Source: Acrocarpospora corrugata
GTDB taxonomy: Bacteria; Actinomycetota; Actinomycetes; Streptosporangiales; Streptosporangiaceae
NCBI RefSeq assembly: GCF_009687845.1
Contig: NZ_BLAD01000080.1
Location: 1 to 64,000 of the forward strand
DNA length: 64,000 bases
Reading direction: 5' to 3'
Shown: piece after piece, positions 53,536 through 63,902 of the stretch
Position numbering within the stretch: the stretch's first letter is position 1
How the letters are laid out: each line of letters opens with the position of its first letter
The notes under the pieces: generated by a model
What the model saw: the letters and a program-made list of their open reading frames with translations, nothing else
Databases searched by the model: none
Told to the model about the DNA's origin: nothing
Program-made: the position numbers and the translations under genes

Positions 53536-54332
53536 GCCTGTGTTTCCTTACTTAGCAGGGTGATGTCGCCCGACACGGTGGTGGTCCGGAGCGAGGCCAT
53601 GCCCCCGCCCAACCGGCCGGACAGCGACCGCTGCCCGGGGCCGCCGCCGTTCACGAGCCCGGGGAACTCGCTCTCCAGCGTGCCGGAGGTGGATTTGAGG
53701 GACACGTCGGTGTGCACCGTACGGGGCAGCCGGACGAACACCGGGCCCGAGATGCTGGTGAAGGTGACGTTGCCGGTCGGGGCCAGCTCCAGGTCGGCGG
53801 TGATCCGGCCGGTCACCGTCTTGGCGCGCAGCCGGTGCGGCAGGCCGTCGGCCACGGTCAGCTCGCCCGAGACGCTGCTGAAGGTCAGATCCCCGGCCAG
53901 CGCCCGGCTCTCCACCGTGCCCGCCACGGTGTCGGCGGTGATGCTGCCGCTCACCCCATCAAGCACGATATTTCCAGACACGCTCTTGACCCGGGTGGTG
54001 CCCTCGAAGCCGGCCAGCACCGCCCCCGCCGTGATCACCCCGGCCTGCACCGGGCAGTCCTTCGGCACTGTCAGAGTGAGCACGCAGCGCCGGTCGCCCG
54101 ACCTGAGCCAGCTCAGCAGGCCCTCCCAGGTGAGGTCGCCGTAGCTGACGGTCAGCCGCCCCTCCTCGTCGTGCTCGACCACCAGCGGCGCGCCGCCGAT
54201 CTCGCTGACCTCCAGGGTGGGCGGCCCATCACTGGCGAGCACCGCCAGATGGCCGCCGACGATCCGCACCGACAGCGCGGTGACCGGGCCGAACGTCAGC
54301 TGCTCAGGTTTCTCTACGGTCCATTGGGACAT
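53532..54332 (-). CDS. DUF4097-family beta-solenoid protein
   Basis: A 266-aa protein with repeated SVSGNIxxDGVSGSITAD-type units that predict a right-handed beta-helix, the DUF4097 pattern. Often paired with PadR regulators; function unknown, no signal peptide seen. First gene of the operon. Confidence 0.85.
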   Translation of the reverse strand: MSQWTVEKPEQLTFGPVTALSVRIVGGHLAVLASDGPPTLEVSEIGGAPLVVEHDEEGRLTVSYGDLTWEGLLSWLRSGDRRCVLTLTVPKDCPVQAGVITAGAVLAGFEGTTRVKSVSGNIVLDGVSGSITADTVAGTVESRALAGDLTFSSVSGELTVADGLPHRLRAKTVTGRITADLELAPTGNVTFTSISGPVFVRLPRTVHTDVSLKSTSGTLESEFPGLVNGGGPGQRSLSGRLGGGMASLRTTTVSGDITLLSKETQA

Positions 54333-54367
54333 GGCGCAGTGCCTTTCACGCGAACATCACTACAAAC

Positions 54368-54409
54368 ACGATATGTCGCGTTAGGCGAAAGTCAAGATGT
54401 ATCGCGTTA
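54368..54409 (-). promoter_or_regulatory. Candidate promoter with PadR-type repeats
   Basis: On the minus strand TTGACT (54395-54390) and TATCGT (54373-54368) are 16 nt apart. Two 12-bp direct repeats (54372-54383 and 54398-54409, ending TCGCGTTA, 10 of 12 identical) overlap the promoter and lie just upstream of -35, as expected for autorepression by the PadR protein. Confidence 0.45.
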
Positions 54410-54583
54410 CTCGTCTTCGTCGTCCAGCCGGGCCAGCCAGGTCGCCAGGCGCTCGATCGGGGTCTCGAAGTCGGGATTGAGGTCGACGAACTCGCGCAGC
54501 CGCTCGGCCAGCCAGAGCATCGCCACCTCCTCCTCGCCCCGGCGCTCGACCAGTTCCTCGATGCCCCGGTCGGTGAAATACAC
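54407..54583 (-). CDS. Small DUF6104-like protein
   Basis: A 58-aa acidic protein beginning VYFTDRGIEEL and ending ATWLARLDDEDE. I recognise it as the small conserved protein that accompanies kgd in Streptomyces (DUF6104). GTG at 54583 has GGAGG at 7-nt spacing. It is downstream of kgd on the same strand, beyond a hairpin. Function unknown. Confidence 0.8.
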   Translation of the reverse strand: MYFTDRGIEELVERRGEEEVAMLWLAERLREFVDLNPDFETPIERLATWLARLDDEDE

Positions 54584-54604
54584 AGTGTTTCCTCCCTATA
54601 CGGA

Positions 54605-54638
54605 GAAGTCCCCCACGGCGGCGGCCGTGGGGGACTTC
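54605..54638 (-). terminator. Strong hairpin after kgd
   Basis: Perfect 15-bp stem (54605-54619 with 54624-54638) and 4-nt loop, 12 bp past the kgd stop; no T run follows, so it may attenuate rather than stop transcription into the DUF6104 gene. Confidence 0.65.
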
Positions 54639-54649
54639 CCGGCGACGTG

Positions 54650-57600
54650 CTATCCGAAGATCTCTTCCACGATCGCGGCGAGCTCGGCGTCGTGCGCGGC
54701 GTGCGAACCGGCCGCCGGCGACGAGTTCGGCGTCCGCGACACCCGGCGCAGGCGACGCCCGCCCAGCGTGTCCGGCCGCTCGGTCAGCCGCAGCGTCAGG
54801 TACGGCCACGGCCCCATGTTGACCGGCTCGTCCTGCGCCCAGACCAGCTCGACGTCCGGGGCATAACGCCCCAGTTCCGCCTTGAGCGGGTTCTCCGGGA
54901 ACGGGAAGAGCCGTTCGAGCCGGACCACGGCCACGTCCTGGCGGCCCGACTTGTCCCGGGCGGCGGCCAGGTCGTAGTAGACCTTGCCCGAGCAGAGCAC
55001 CACCTTGCTGACGTTCGCCGGATCCACCGTCTCATCGCCCAGCACCGGCCGGAACGCGCCCGAGGTGAAGTCCGCCGTCGCCGAGGCCGCGGCCTTGGCC
55101 CGCAGCAGCGACTTGGGCGTGAACACGATCAGCGGCTTGCGCCGGTCCGACAGCGCCTGCCAGCGCAGCAGGTGGAAGTAGTTCGCCGGAGTGGTCGGCT
55201 GCGCCACGGTCATGTTGTCCAGGGCGCACATCTGCAGGAACCGCTCGACCCTGGCGGAGGAGTGGTCCGGGCCCTGGCCCTCGTAGCCGTGCGGCAGCAG
55301 CAGCACGACCGAGGAGCGCTGGCCCCACTTCTGCTCACCCGACGAGATGAACTCGTCGATGATCGACTGGGCGCCGTTGACGAAGTCGCCGAACTGGGCC
55401 TCCCAGAGCACCAGGGCCTCGGGGCGGACCACGCTGTAGCCGTACTCGAAGCCGAGCGCCGCGAACTCGCTGAGCAGCGAGTCGTAGACGTAGAACTTCG
55501 TGGTGCCCTCGTTGAAGGTCTTCAGCGGGGTGTGGTCCTCGCCGGTGACCCGGTCCACCAGCACCGCGTGGCGCTGGCCGAAGGTGCCGCGGCGCGAGTC
55601 CTGGCCGACCAGGCGGACGGGGTGGCCGTCGAGGAGCAGCGAGCCGAAGGCGAGGGTCTCGCCGGTGGCCCAGTCGATCGAGTCCTCTTCGATCATCGAG
55701 CCGCGCTTCTGCAGCACCGGCGACAGGCGCGGGTGCACGGTGAAGCCCTCGGGCATGTTCAGCTGGGTGTCGATGACCCGCTTCACGGTCTCCTGGGAGA
55801 TCATCGACTTGACGTCGTCGTGCGACCACGGGATCGCCTCGTCGGTGGGCGGCTTGACCACCGCGCCCGGCTCCAGCGGCCTCCTGGACGCCTCGCGGGT
55901 CTCGGTGAAGGCCCGCTCCAGCTGCTCCTGGTAGTCGCGCAGCGCCTGCTCGGCCTCCTCGACCGAGATGTCGCCGCGGCCGATCAGGGCCTCGGTGTAG
56001 AGCTTGCGGGTGGAGCGCTTGGCGTCGATCAGGTCGTACATGAGCGGCTGGGTGAAGCTCGGGTTGTCGGCCTCGTTGTGGCCGCGCCGCCGGTAGCAGA
56101 TCATGTCGATCACGACGTCCTTGCGGAACGCCTGGCGGTACTCGAAGGCCAGCTTGCCGACCCGGACGACCGCCTCGGGGTCGTCGCCGTTCACGTGGAA
56201 GATCGGGGCCTGGATCATCTGGGCCACGTCCGTCGCGTACACCGACGAGCGGGAGGAGGCCGGCGAGGTGGTGAAGCCGACCTGGTTGTTGACCACGATG
56301 TGCACGGTGCCGCCGGTGCGGTAGCCGCGCAGCTGGGACAGGTGCAGGGTCTCGGCCACCACGCCCTGGCCGGCGAAGGCCGCGTCGCCGTGCACCAGCA
56401 CGGGCAGCACGGTGAAGCCCTCCTCGCCGCGCTCCAGCAGGTCCTGCTTGGCCCGGACGACGCCCTCAAGCACCGGGTCGACGGCCTCCAGGTGCGACGG
56501 GTTGGCCACCACCGAGGCGGTGATCTTGTTGCCGCCCGGCGAGACGAAGTCACCGGTCGCGCCGAGGTGGTACTTCACGTCGCCGGAGCCGTGCGCGGAG
56601 CGCGGGTCCAGGTTGCCCTCGAACTCGCCGAACACCTGCGCGTAGGACTTGCCGACGATGTTGGCCAGCACGTTCAGGCGGCCCCGGTGGGCCATCCCGA
56701 TGACGACCTCGTCCAGTTCCTCGGCCGCGGCCGAGCAGATCACCGAGTCCAGCAGCGGGATCAGCGACTCGCCGCCCTCCAGCGAGAAGCGCTTCTGCCC
56801 GACGAACTTGGTCTGCAGGAACGTCTCGAACGCCTCGGCGGTGTTGAGCCGGCTCAGCACGTGCAGCTGCTCTTCCCGGTTGACCCGGGCGTGCGGCTTC
56901 TCCACCCGCGCCTGGATCCAGGCGCGCTCCTCGGGGCCCTGGATGTGCATGTACTCGACGCCGACCGTGCGGCAGTAGGAGTCCCGCAGCACGCCCAGCA
57001 CCTCACGCAGCGTCATCAGCGGGCGACCGCCGAAACCGCCGGTGGGGAACTCGCGCTCCAGGTCCCACAGGGTCAGGCCGTGCTTGGTGATGTCCAGGTC
57101 GGGGTGCTTGCGCTGGCGGTACTCCAGCGGGTCGGTGTCGGCCATCAGGTGGCCGCGGACCCGGTACGCGTGGATCAGCTCGATCACCCGCGCCGACTTG
57201 GCCACGTCGTCGTCGTGCGTGGCCGACACGTCCTTGGTCCACCGGACCGGCTCGTACGGAATGCGCAGCGACTCGAAGATGTCGTCGTAGAAGTCGTCGG
57301 CCCCCAGCAGCAGCTGGTGGATCCGGCGCAGGAAGTCACCCGACTGCGCGCCCTGGATGATCCGGTGGTCGTAGGTCGAGGTGAGCGTCATCACCTTGCT
57401 GATGGCCAGCCTCGACAGCGTGTCGCCGGAGGCGCCCTGGTACTCGGCCGGGTACTCCATCGCACCCACGCCGATGATCGTGCCCTGGCCCGGCATCAGC
57501 CTCGGCACCGAGTGCACGGTGCCGATCGTGCCCGGGTTGGTCAGCGAGATGGTGGTGCCCTGGAAGTCGTCCACGCCCAGCTTGCCGGACCTGGCCTTGC

Positions 57601-58315
57601 GCACGATCTCCTCGTACGCCATCCAGAAGTGCTGGAAGTCGAGGGTCTCGGCGACCTTGATGGACGGGACCAGCAGCTGCCGGGTGCCGTCGCTCTTCTG
57701 CACGTCGATGGCCAGGCCCAGGCCCACGTGCTCGGGCTTGATCAGGGTCGGCTTGCCGTCCACCTCGGTGTAGGCGTGGTTCATCTCCGGCATGCTCTTC
57801 AGCGCCTGGACGATCGCGTAACCGATCAGGTGGGTGAAGGAGATCTTGCCGCCGCGCCCGCGGGACAGGTGGTTGTTGATGACGATCCGGTTGTCGATCA
57901 GCAGCTTGGCCGGGACCGCGCGCACGCTGGTCGCGGTCGGCACCGAGAGGGACGCCTCCATGTTGAGCGCGGTCCTCGCGGCTGCCCCGCGCAGCTTCTC
58001 CTCGTCGGCCCCCGAAGGCACCGGAGTGGCCGCCGCCTTCGGCTTCTGCGGCGCGGCCGCTTTCGGCGCGGCAGGCTTTGGAGCGGCTTTGGGGGGCGCC
58101 GGTGGAGTTGCGGGAGCGGCGGCAGGGGTGGCGCCGTTGGGTGCTCCCGGGGGCGGGGCTGTCTTCCCCGTCCCGTTGTAATCAGCGAAGAAGTGCCACC
58201 AGGCCTTGTCCACTGACTCGGGATCCTGGAGGTACTTCTGGTACAGCTCGTCGACAAGCCACTCGTTTTGCCCGAAGCTTGTCAGCGGGTTTGACCGCGA
58301 CGACTCTGACGACAC
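54650..58315 (-). CDS. kgd: Multifunctional 2-oxoglutarate decarboxylase/dehydrogenase (E1/E2 fusion)
   Basis: A 1221-aa enzyme of the TCA cycle. It has an N-terminal E1-type segment ([15 protein letters not shown]), an Ala/Pro/Lys linker (about 50-105), an E2-type succinyltransferase domain (about 110-330, with TYDHRIIQG) and ThDP-dependent E1 domains to the end. The fused form and absence of a lipoyl domain are typical of actinobacteria, where GarA/OdhI regulates it. Start GTG at 58315. Length matches mycobacterial Kgd. Confidence 0.96.
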   Translation of the reverse strand: MSSESSRSNPLTSFGQNEWLVDELYQKYLQDPESVDKAWWHFFADYNGTGKTAPPPGAPNGATPAAAPATPPAPPKAAPKPAAPKAAAPQKPKAAATPVPSGADEEKLRGAAARTALNMEASLSVPTATSVRAVPAKLLIDNRIVINNHLSRGRGGKISFTHLIGYAIVQALKSMPEMNHAYTEVDGKPTLIKPEHVGLGLAIDVQKSDGTRQLLVPSIKVAETLDFQHFWMAYEEIVRKARSGKLGVDDFQGTTISLTNPGTIGTVHSVPRLMPGQGTIIGVGAMEYPAEYQGASGDTLSRLAISKVMTLTSTYDHRIIQGAQSGDFLRRIHQLLLGADDFYDDIFESLRIPYEPVRWTKDVSATHDDDVAKSARVIELIHAYRVRGHLMADTDPLEYRQRKHPDLDITKHGLTLWDLEREFPTGGFGGRPLMTLREVLGVLRDSYCRTVGVEYMHIQGPEERAWIQARVEKPHARVNREEQLHVLSRLNTAEAFETFLQTKFVGQKRFSLEGGESLIPLLDSVICSAAAEELDEVVIGMAHRGRLNVLANIVGKSYAQVFGEFEGNLDPRSAHGSGDVKYHLGATGDFVSPGGNKITASVVANPSHLEAVDPVLEGVVRAKQDLLERGEEGFTVLPVLVHGDAAFAGQGVVAETLHLSQLRGYRTGGTVHIVVNNQVGFTTSPASSRSSVYATDVAQMIQAPIFHVNGDDPEAVVRVGKLAFEYRQAFRKDVVIDMICYRRRGHNEADNPSFTQPLMYDLIDAKRSTRKLYTEALIGRGDISVEEAEQALRDYQEQLERAFTETREASRRPLEPGAVVKPPTDEAIPWSHDDVKSMISQETVKRVIDTQLNMPEGFTVHPRLSPVLQKRGSMIEEDSIDWATGETLAFGSLLLDGHPVRLVGQDSRRGTFGQRHAVLVDRVTGEDHTPLKTFNEGTTKFYVYDSLLSEFAALGFEYGYSVVRPEALVLWEAQFGDFVNGAQSIIDEFISSGEQKWGQRSSVVLLLPHGYEGQGPDHSSARVERFLQMCALDNMTVAQPTTPANYFHLLRWQALSDRRKPLIVFTPKSLLRAKAAASATADFTSGAFRPVLGDETVDPANVSKVVLCSGKVYYDLAAARDKSGRQDVAVVRLERLFPFPENPLKAELGRYAPDVELVWAQDEPVNMGPWPYLTLRLTERPDTLGGRRLRRVSRTPNSSPAAGSHAAHDAELAAIVEEIFG

Positions 58316-58442
58316 GGCGGAAATCGCCCTCTTCCGCAGACCGGCGTTGATGTTAAGACCTGTCCAAGGCTACTCGCCCCGAACAGTAAGGCGCGCCCCC
58401 TCTCACCCTATGGGCTTTCGTCGTTGGAGCGATCCGAGCCCA

Positions 58443-59084
58443 TCAGCCCAGCGTGCGGGTTTCGGTCCGCACCTCGGGGGAGATCTGGGCCAGTAGATCC
58501 CGCAATTCCTCTCCCGCATCGGCGAGTTCGTCCATTGACATCGGTTCCAGGCGCTCCAGCAGGAACACCGCGTCCACGGTCTGCTCGGTGATCCGGGTCC
58601 GCACGCACTGCCGCCAGTTCCAGCGGCGGCAGGTGACGCCGACGTCGTCCCGCCAGACCACCTCGCCGATCTCCGGGTCGCCCAGGGCCTGGTCGGAGGG
58701 CTCGTCGCCGGTGGCGCGGACCAGCCGGGCCGGGCCCGCGTAGTGCCCGGCGTCCTCGCCGCCGATGGGCAGCGCGTGCCGTACCGACACGGCGTTGTAG
58801 GCGTCCACCACCAGGTTGATCTCGGGCAGCGGCATCCGCCGGATCAGCGCGTCCACCGAGGGCCTGGTCCGCTGCGGCTTCGCGCCGAAGGCGCGGTAGG
58901 CGGCCCGCCACGCCTCGATCTTCTCGTGATCGAGGGGTACGGCTCGCGCCGCCGCGTCGGCCAGCCAGGCCCGGGAACGTTCGTCGGAGGGGCCGTTGCG
59001 CAGCCCGGACGCGCCGATGACCAGCACGGCGAAGTCGGGCCTCAGCTCGCGGACGCGCTCGTCCACCCAGATGTCGTCGATCAC
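58443..59084 (-). CDS. B3/B4-domain (tRNA-synthetase editing-like) protein
   Basis: A 213-aa protein with the B3/B4 fold found in the phenylalanyl-tRNA synthetase beta subunit and in free-standing proteins (FGAKPQRTRPSVDALIRR, LVVDAYNAVSVRHALPIGGED). It may be a trans-editing enzyme for mischarged tRNA; that is inferred from family. GTG at 59084 is preferred; the frame extends to 59135 without similarity. Confidence 0.8.
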   Translation of the reverse strand: MIDDIWVDERVRELRPDFAVLVIGASGLRNGPSDERSRAWLADAAARAVPLDHEKIEAWRAAYRAFGAKPQRTRPSVDALIRRMPLPEINLVVDAYNAVSVRHALPIGGEDAGHYAGPARLVRATGDEPSDQALGDPEIGEVVWRDDVGVTCRRWNWRQCVRTRITEQTVDAVFLLERLEPMSMDELADAGEELRDLLAQISPEVRTETRTLG

Positions 59085-59139
59085 ACCGACCAGGGTAGGA
59101 CCCGCGGCGCCCCCGAGGAGCCGCGGATCCCGCACCCCT

Positions 59140-61704
59140 TTACTTACAAGCTGCGCCGTTGAGCGTGACCAGGTCGGGGACCGGGTTCGCGCCGGGAGCG
59201 CTCTTCGCGACGAAGCCGAACTTCACCGTCTTGCCGGGCTTGATCTGCTTGTTCAGCGCGATGTTCTTCGCGGTGACGGTCGCGCCGCTCTGGCTGTGGT
59301 CCGCGCCCACGGCGGCCAGGACCTTCTGGCCGCCCAGGAAGGACCACTTGAGCGACCAGCCGTTGATCGTGCTGGAGCCGGTGTTCTTGACCGACACCTC
59401 GGCCGCGAAGCCCTGCGAGACCGAGCCGAGGATCCGGTAGTTGACGTCGCACTTGCCGGCCGCGACGACCGAGCCGTCGCCCTGGTCGGCGATGAACGCG
59501 GAGAGCTGGGAGAGCGGCGAGTTCCAGTTGATGGTCAGCTCGTTGGTGGACCAGGACTCGATGTCGTCGATGTAGCAGAACTGCGGCTTGCAGCCCTGCA
59601 GCTTGGTCTGCGCGACCGGGTCCTGGATGGAGGAGTTCGGGCCGCCGGACAGGGTGCCGCGCGGCGGGTTCGGCAGGTCGGGGTTGAGCTGGTGGGAGTA
59701 CCAGCGGCTGTGCTGGTTCTTCGAGGCGACCTCGCCGTAGCCGGTCACGTAGGACTGGTTGAGCGCGTTGCGGCCGAGGATGTAGTCGATGCCCTCCAGC
59801 ACGCCGTCCAGGTACTTCTTCTGGCCGCTGAGGTCGTAGGCGGCGGCCATGACCGCCATGTTGTTCAGCACCAGGTTGTTGGAGCCCCAGTCCCAGACGT
59901 TGTCGGCCGGCGCGTACGGCACGCCGTACGGGTGGGCCTTCAGGGTGGCCAGGTACTTGTCGGCGCCCGCGAGGACCGAGGCGCGCACGGCGGCGCGGTT
60001 CGGCAGCGCGTTCGGGACGGTGGCCAGGTCCAGGCGGCCCAGCTGGGCGGTGGCGGCCCAGTCGAAACCGCGGTCGCGCCAGATGTCGGCGGTGTGCAGC
60101 GGGGAGGCGAGCAGGTAGTCCTTGTACTCCTTCTCGCCGGTGCTGATGTAGAGCTCGGCCGCCGCCCAGTAGAACTCGTCGGTGACGTTGTCGTCGTTGT
60201 AGGCGCCGCCGCCGTTGCCGTCGGCCGGGGAGGCCAGCAGCGACGGGTTGGCCTTGGCGGCCGTCCACGCCTTCTTGGCCGCGGTCAGGTTCTTCGCGGC
60301 GAACGCCGCGTCGTACGGGGCGAACAGGCGGGCGGCCTGCGCGGCCGTGGCGGCCAGGTTCAGGGTGGCCGCGGTGGAGACCGGGTGGAGTTCGCGCAGC
60401 TGCGGGTCCAGGTGCGGCAGCAGCGGCAGGCCGGTCCAGTTCTGGTCATGGATCTTGTGGTGCACCATGCCGTCGGGGCGCTGCATCTTCAGCAGGAACT
60501 CCTGCTCCCAGCGGGCCTCGTCCAGCACGTCGGGCACCGGGTTGCCGCTCTCCGGGATGGCCAGGCCGCCGATCGGCTCGGCGGTGGCGGCGTTCTTGGT
60601 GCGCTCGAAGGTGCTCATCACCTGCCAGGCCGAGATGCCGCCGTTGACGACGTACTTGCCGTGGTCGCCGGCGTCGTACCAGCCGCCGGCCACGTTCAGC
60701 GAGTAGTCGCAGACGCCCGGCTGGCAGGGCACGTTGGTGTCACCCTGGTTCGGGGCGGTGCCGACGTGTCCGGCCGGGCGGCCGTAGCCGGGGCGGAGCG
60801 CGTCGTCGATCGCGATGCCGCTGCGCTGGGTGTAGTAGAACTTGAGCGCGTCCAGCTTGAGCTGGTCGTAGGCGGTGGCGGAGAGGTCGAACGGGCGGCT
60901 TGTCTCACCGTCGGCGGTCAGCGTGAGGCCGGTGCCGGCGTTGGTGTAGCCGCCGAAGTTGATCGAGTGCACGTTCTGGCCGGAGGAGACGTCCACGCCG
61001 CGCGGGGTGGTCTGGCCGTGCGCGACGACCGCGCCGGCGGCGTTCTTCAGCTGCCAGGGGAGCGTGGTGGTCGCGGTGGTGACGACGGTGGCGTTCTTGG
61101 GGCCCTTGGGCAGGTAGGCGACCTGGTTGACGCGGACCCTGGGGCCGGTGTCCGGGGTGTACACCTCGGGCTCGGCGCCGCCGGTCAGGGAGACGTTGTC
61201 CAGGCAGAACCGCCACGGGGTGGCGCTGCCGCCGAGCTGGAAGGCGACCTGGCCGGTGGGGAGGTCCACCGGTGAGGTGAACGTGTAGTTGTAGGTGTTG
61301 CCGGAGACGCTCAGCTCCGGGTTGGCGGTGAGGTAGGACGTGAAGGGGTCCACCGGGAGCTGGATCAGCGCGCGGGCCACCCGGGCGGGGGTGGCGGTGG
61401 CGAAGAAGGTGTAGGCGTAGGTCTCACCGGCGACCAGGGGGATGTTGTCCAGGCCGATGATCGCGTCCCACGGGTTGACGGTGCCGCCCGGGACGTCGGT
61501 GCAGAGCCGCCCGTTGTCGAGGCCGACCGTGAGGTTGCCGGTGTTCCACCAGGGCGCGGTCGTGCTGTCGAAGGTGCCGTTGGCGATCTGCTCGGGGCCT
61601 TCCGCGTGCGCGGCGGTCGGGGTCAGTCCGGTGGCGAGCAGGGCCATGGCGGCGATGGCGGCGGCGAGTCGACGTGGTCTGTTCGGATGTCTCGCTGGAT
61701 TCAA
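59140..61704 (-). CDS. Secreted GH9 cellulase with CBM4/9 and CBM2 modules
   Basis: An 854-aa secreted endoglucanase. Order: signal peptide (1-34), CBM4/9-like module (about 38-180), Ig-like CelD_N (about 187-280), GH9 catalytic domain (about 285-745) with YDAGDHGKY bearing the catalytic Asp pair and [14 protein letters not shown] bearing the acid Glu, then a C-terminal CBM2 (about 755-854, with two bounding Cys). It degrades cellulose. The start is TTG at 61704 with GAGGTG upstream. A CebR-type operator lies 36 bp upstream. Confidence 0.95.
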   Translation of the reverse strand: MNPARHPNRPRRLAAAIAAMALLATGLTPTAAHAEGPEQIANGTFDSTTAPWWNTGNLTVGLDNGRLCTDVPGGTVNPWDAIIGLDNIPLVAGETYAYTFFATATPARVARALIQLPVDPFTSYLTANPELSVSGNTYNYTFTSPVDLPTGQVAFQLGGSATPWRFCLDNVSLTGGAEPEVYTPDTGPRVRVNQVAYLPKGPKNATVVTTATTTLPWQLKNAAGAVVAHGQTTPRGVDVSSGQNVHSINFGGYTNAGTGLTLTADGETSRPFDLSATAYDQLKLDALKFYYTQRSGIAIDDALRPGYGRPAGHVGTAPNQGDTNVPCQPGVCDYSLNVAGGWYDAGDHGKYVVNGGISAWQVMSTFERTKNAATAEPIGGLAIPESGNPVPDVLDEARWEQEFLLKMQRPDGMVHHKIHDQNWTGLPLLPHLDPQLRELHPVSTAATLNLAATAAQAARLFAPYDAAFAAKNLTAAKKAWTAAKANPSLLASPADGNGGGAYNDDNVTDEFYWAAAELYISTGEKEYKDYLLASPLHTADIWRDRGFDWAATAQLGRLDLATVPNALPNRAAVRASVLAGADKYLATLKAHPYGVPYAPADNVWDWGSNNLVLNNMAVMAAAYDLSGQKKYLDGVLEGIDYILGRNALNQSYVTGYGEVASKNQHSRWYSHQLNPDLPNPPRGTLSGGPNSSIQDPVAQTKLQGCKPQFCYIDDIESWSTNELTINWNSPLSQLSAFIADQGDGSVVAAGKCDVNYRILGSVSQGFAAEVSVKNTGSSTINGWSLKWSFLGGQKVLAAVGADHSQSGATVTAKNIALNKQIKPGKTVKFGFVAKSAPGANPVPDLVTLNGAACK

Positions 61705-61739
61705 GGTGCACCTCGGTTGCGGGCCGTGCGTCAGGGAGG

Positions 61740-61753
61740 TGGGAGCGCTCCCA
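61740..61753. promoter_or_regulatory. CebR-type operator
   Basis: The perfect palindrome TGGGAGCGCTCCCA is the known site of the cellobiose-sensing repressor CebR in Streptomyces and Thermobifida. It lies 36-49 bp upstream of the cellulase start. Confidence 0.9.
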
Positions 61754-61866
61754 TTACGGTGAGTCCATTGATGTTTCCAACACGTTTCCCCTCAGTCAAC
61801 GGCCGCCGACGGCGACCCACGGTGACCGGGCGATATCTCCTTCGCGCTCGTGAAAGTTTCACGATT

Positions 61867-61896
61867 GCAAAGTCTTGTTTGCAAAGCTATCTTTGC
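61867..61896 (+). promoter_or_regulatory. Palindromic operator before the ArsR-type gene
   Basis: GCAAAG-CTAT-CTTTGC (61881-61896) is a perfect inverted repeat; another GCAAAG half-site occurs at 61867-61872. It ends 3 bp before the ATG at 61900, so binding would block transcription or a leaderless start; autoregulation is likely. Confidence 0.65.
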
Positions 61897-61899
61897 GAT

Positions 61900-62472
61900 A
61901 TGGACGAGGTCTACCACGTCAGCGACCCCCGCACCCTCAAAGCGGTCGCCCACCCCCTCCGGGTCCGCCTCCTCGGCGCCCTCCGCGTCGACGGCCCCGC
62001 CACCGCCACGGAACTGGCCCAGCGCTTCGGAGAAAGCTCCGGCTCCACCAGCTACCACCTGCGCCAACTCGCCCGCTTCGGCTTCACAGAAGAAGACCCC
62101 ACCCCCCGCGACCGCCGCGAACGCCGCTGGCGCGCCCGTCACAGATACACCTCCTGGAGCAACGCCGAACTCGGCAGCACCCCCGAAGGCCGCGAAGCCG
62201 CCGCTTTCATGCGCCACCGCCAACTCGAAGTCATGACCGCCTCCATCGACGACTTCCACCGCGACCACGACAACTGGCCCAAACCCTGGATCGAAGCCGC
62301 CGGCATGTCCGACCTACTCGGCCGCCTCACCCCCGCCTCCGTCATGGCCCTGTACGAACGCGTCACCGCCTTGATCGAAGAACTCTCCGAACACGACGAA
62401 GCCGCCCTCGACGCCGAACAGGTGCACATCTACCTCGGCGCCTATCCCCACCGCTCGGAACCGTTCCGTTGA
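61900..62472 (+). CDS. ArsR-type winged-helix regulator
   Basis: A 190-aa regulator with an ArsR-like helix-turn-helix (about 8-90; LKAVAHPLRVRLLGAL, SGSTSYHLRQLARFGF) and a helical C-terminal region. No metal-binding Cys cluster, so it is a non-metal-sensing member. No ribosome site precedes the ATG, suggesting a leaderless transcript. It probably regulates the MFS gene 163 bp downstream. Confidence 0.87.
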   Translation: MDEVYHVSDPRTLKAVAHPLRVRLLGALRVDGPATATELAQRFGESSGSTSYHLRQLARFGFTEEDPTPRDRRERRWRARHRYTSWSNAELGSTPEGREAAAFMRHRQLEVMTASIDDFHRDHDNWPKPWIEAAGMSDLLGRLTPASVMALYERVTALIEELSEHDEAALDAEQVHIYLGAYPHRSEPFR

Positions 62473-62634
62473 TTCCCCAGTCGGGCGGGCCGCGCTTGGT
62501 CGTTCCGACCGCGCACGCGGCGGCGCACTCGACGGCGAAGCCGACAGCGGCGAGCGGGCAGAGCGCCAGCGACCCAAAGGGCGGGTGGGTGGGAGAACCC
62601 CCTGACCAACATCCAATCCCGTGAGGTGATCACA

Positions 62635-63873
62635 ATGTCCCCCCGTTCCATCCGCTGGCGATTCGTCCTCGTGAGCTTTCTGAGCTGGCTGCCTCCCGGC
62701 CTGATGATGGCTCCCCAGGTGCTGCTCATGACCTCGCGTGGGCTGGATCTGGCCGATGTCGGGGTGGTGTTCGCGATTTACGGGGTTACCGCGATCGCGC
62801 TTGAGTTGCCCACCGGTGGGCTTGCCGATGTGGTTGGGCGGCGGGCGGTTGTGGTGGTTTCCGCGGTGTTCACCGTTGCCGGGTTGAGTGTGCTCGCGGT
62901 TGCTCACTCGGTGGGGTTGTTCGTGGTGGCGATGGTGTTGAAGGGGATCGCCAGGGCGTTGTCGAGTGGGCCGGTGGAGGCGTGGTTCGTGGACGCGCTG
63001 CATGAGGCGGAAGGGCCGGAGGCGGATCTCAAGCCGGGGCTGGCCGCCGGGTCGGTGGCGAGTTCGGTCGCGCTCTGTGGTGGTGTTCTGGCCGGTGGGG
63101 CGCTGCCGTTGCTGGTGCCGGGGCAGGGGCTGGCGTTGCCCATCTGGGCGGGAGCGGGAGCCGGGGTCGCGCTGCTGGTGGCCGCGCTGGCGGTGTTGCG
63201 GGAGCCCAGGCGGATGAGCAGGGTCTCGTTCGGCGGGGTGCTGCGCGGCGTGCCGGTGGCCGTACGCGGCGGCTTCGGGGTGACGGTCCGGGATCGCGGG
63301 GTCGGGCGGCTGCTGCTGGTGTCGGTCGGGCTCGGCGTGATGCTGAACGCGATCGAGATGCTGACGCCGGGGCGGCTGGCCGTACTGACCGGGGGAGTGG
63401 AGACCGGGAGCACGGCCTACGCGGTCGTGGCCGCCGTCGGGTTCGCGGCGAACGGGGTCGGCGGCGCGCTGGCGCCCTGGTTCGCGCGCCGGTTCACGAC
63501 CTCGGAACGCGCCGCCATCGCCGGAACCGTGGTGACCGCCATCGCGGTGGGCGGCCTGGCCTGGTCGGTCGTGCTGATCGGCTCCGCCGGAATGATCGGC
63601 GCCGGATCCGGATATGTCGCCATCTTCGCCGGACTCTCACTGAGCGAGGTCATCCGGATGGAACTCCTGCACCGCCGCGTCGTCTCCGGCATGCGCGCCA
63701 CCGTCCTCTCCGTCAACTCCCTGCTGCTCCAGGCCGGCGGCACCGTCTCCGCCGTCGCCCTCGGCGCGCTCGCCACCACCACCGGCGTCGGCTGGGCCTG
63801 GGCGGCCTGCGCCGCCACCACCCTCCTGCTCGCCCTCCTGTACGTCCGCCTCCCCCCACCCCGAATAGAATGA
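62635..63873 (+). CDS. MFS transporter
   Basis: A 412-aa membrane protein with about twelve helices and the MFS motif A (GGLADVVGRRAVVVV). Probably an exporter of a small molecule or drug; substrate unknown. ATG at 62635 is chosen because GAGGTGAT precedes it; a GTG 9 nt upstream is in frame. Codons in 62750-63100 use more G/T-ending bases than the neighbours. Confidence 0.87.
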   Translation: MSPRSIRWRFVLVSFLSWLPPGLMMAPQVLLMTSRGLDLADVGVVFAIYGVTAIALELPTGGLADVVGRRAVVVVSAVFTVAGLSVLAVAHSVGLFVVAMVLKGIARALSSGPVEAWFVDALHEAEGPEADLKPGLAAGSVASSVALCGGVLAGGALPLLVPGQGLALPIWAGAGAGVALLVAALAVLREPRRMSRVSFGGVLRGVPVAVRGGFGVTVRDRGVGRLLLVSVGLGVMLNAIEMLTPGRLAVLTGGVETGSTAYAVVAAVGFAANGVGGALAPWFARRFTTSERAAIAGTVVTAIAVGGLAWSVVLIGSAGMIGAGSGYVAIFAGLSLSEVIRMELLHRRVVSGMRATVLSVNSLLLQAGGTVSAVALGALATTTGVGWAWAACAATTLLLALLYVRLPPPRIE

Positions 63874-63902
63874 TGTTCTACGAAAGAGGCACAATCGACG
63901 AC

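Noticed and set aside
54647-58216. Very long (1189-codon) open frame on the plus strand opposite kgd
   Set aside because: It is an antisense shadow produced by high GC at third codon positions; the minus-strand kgd has full family similarity.
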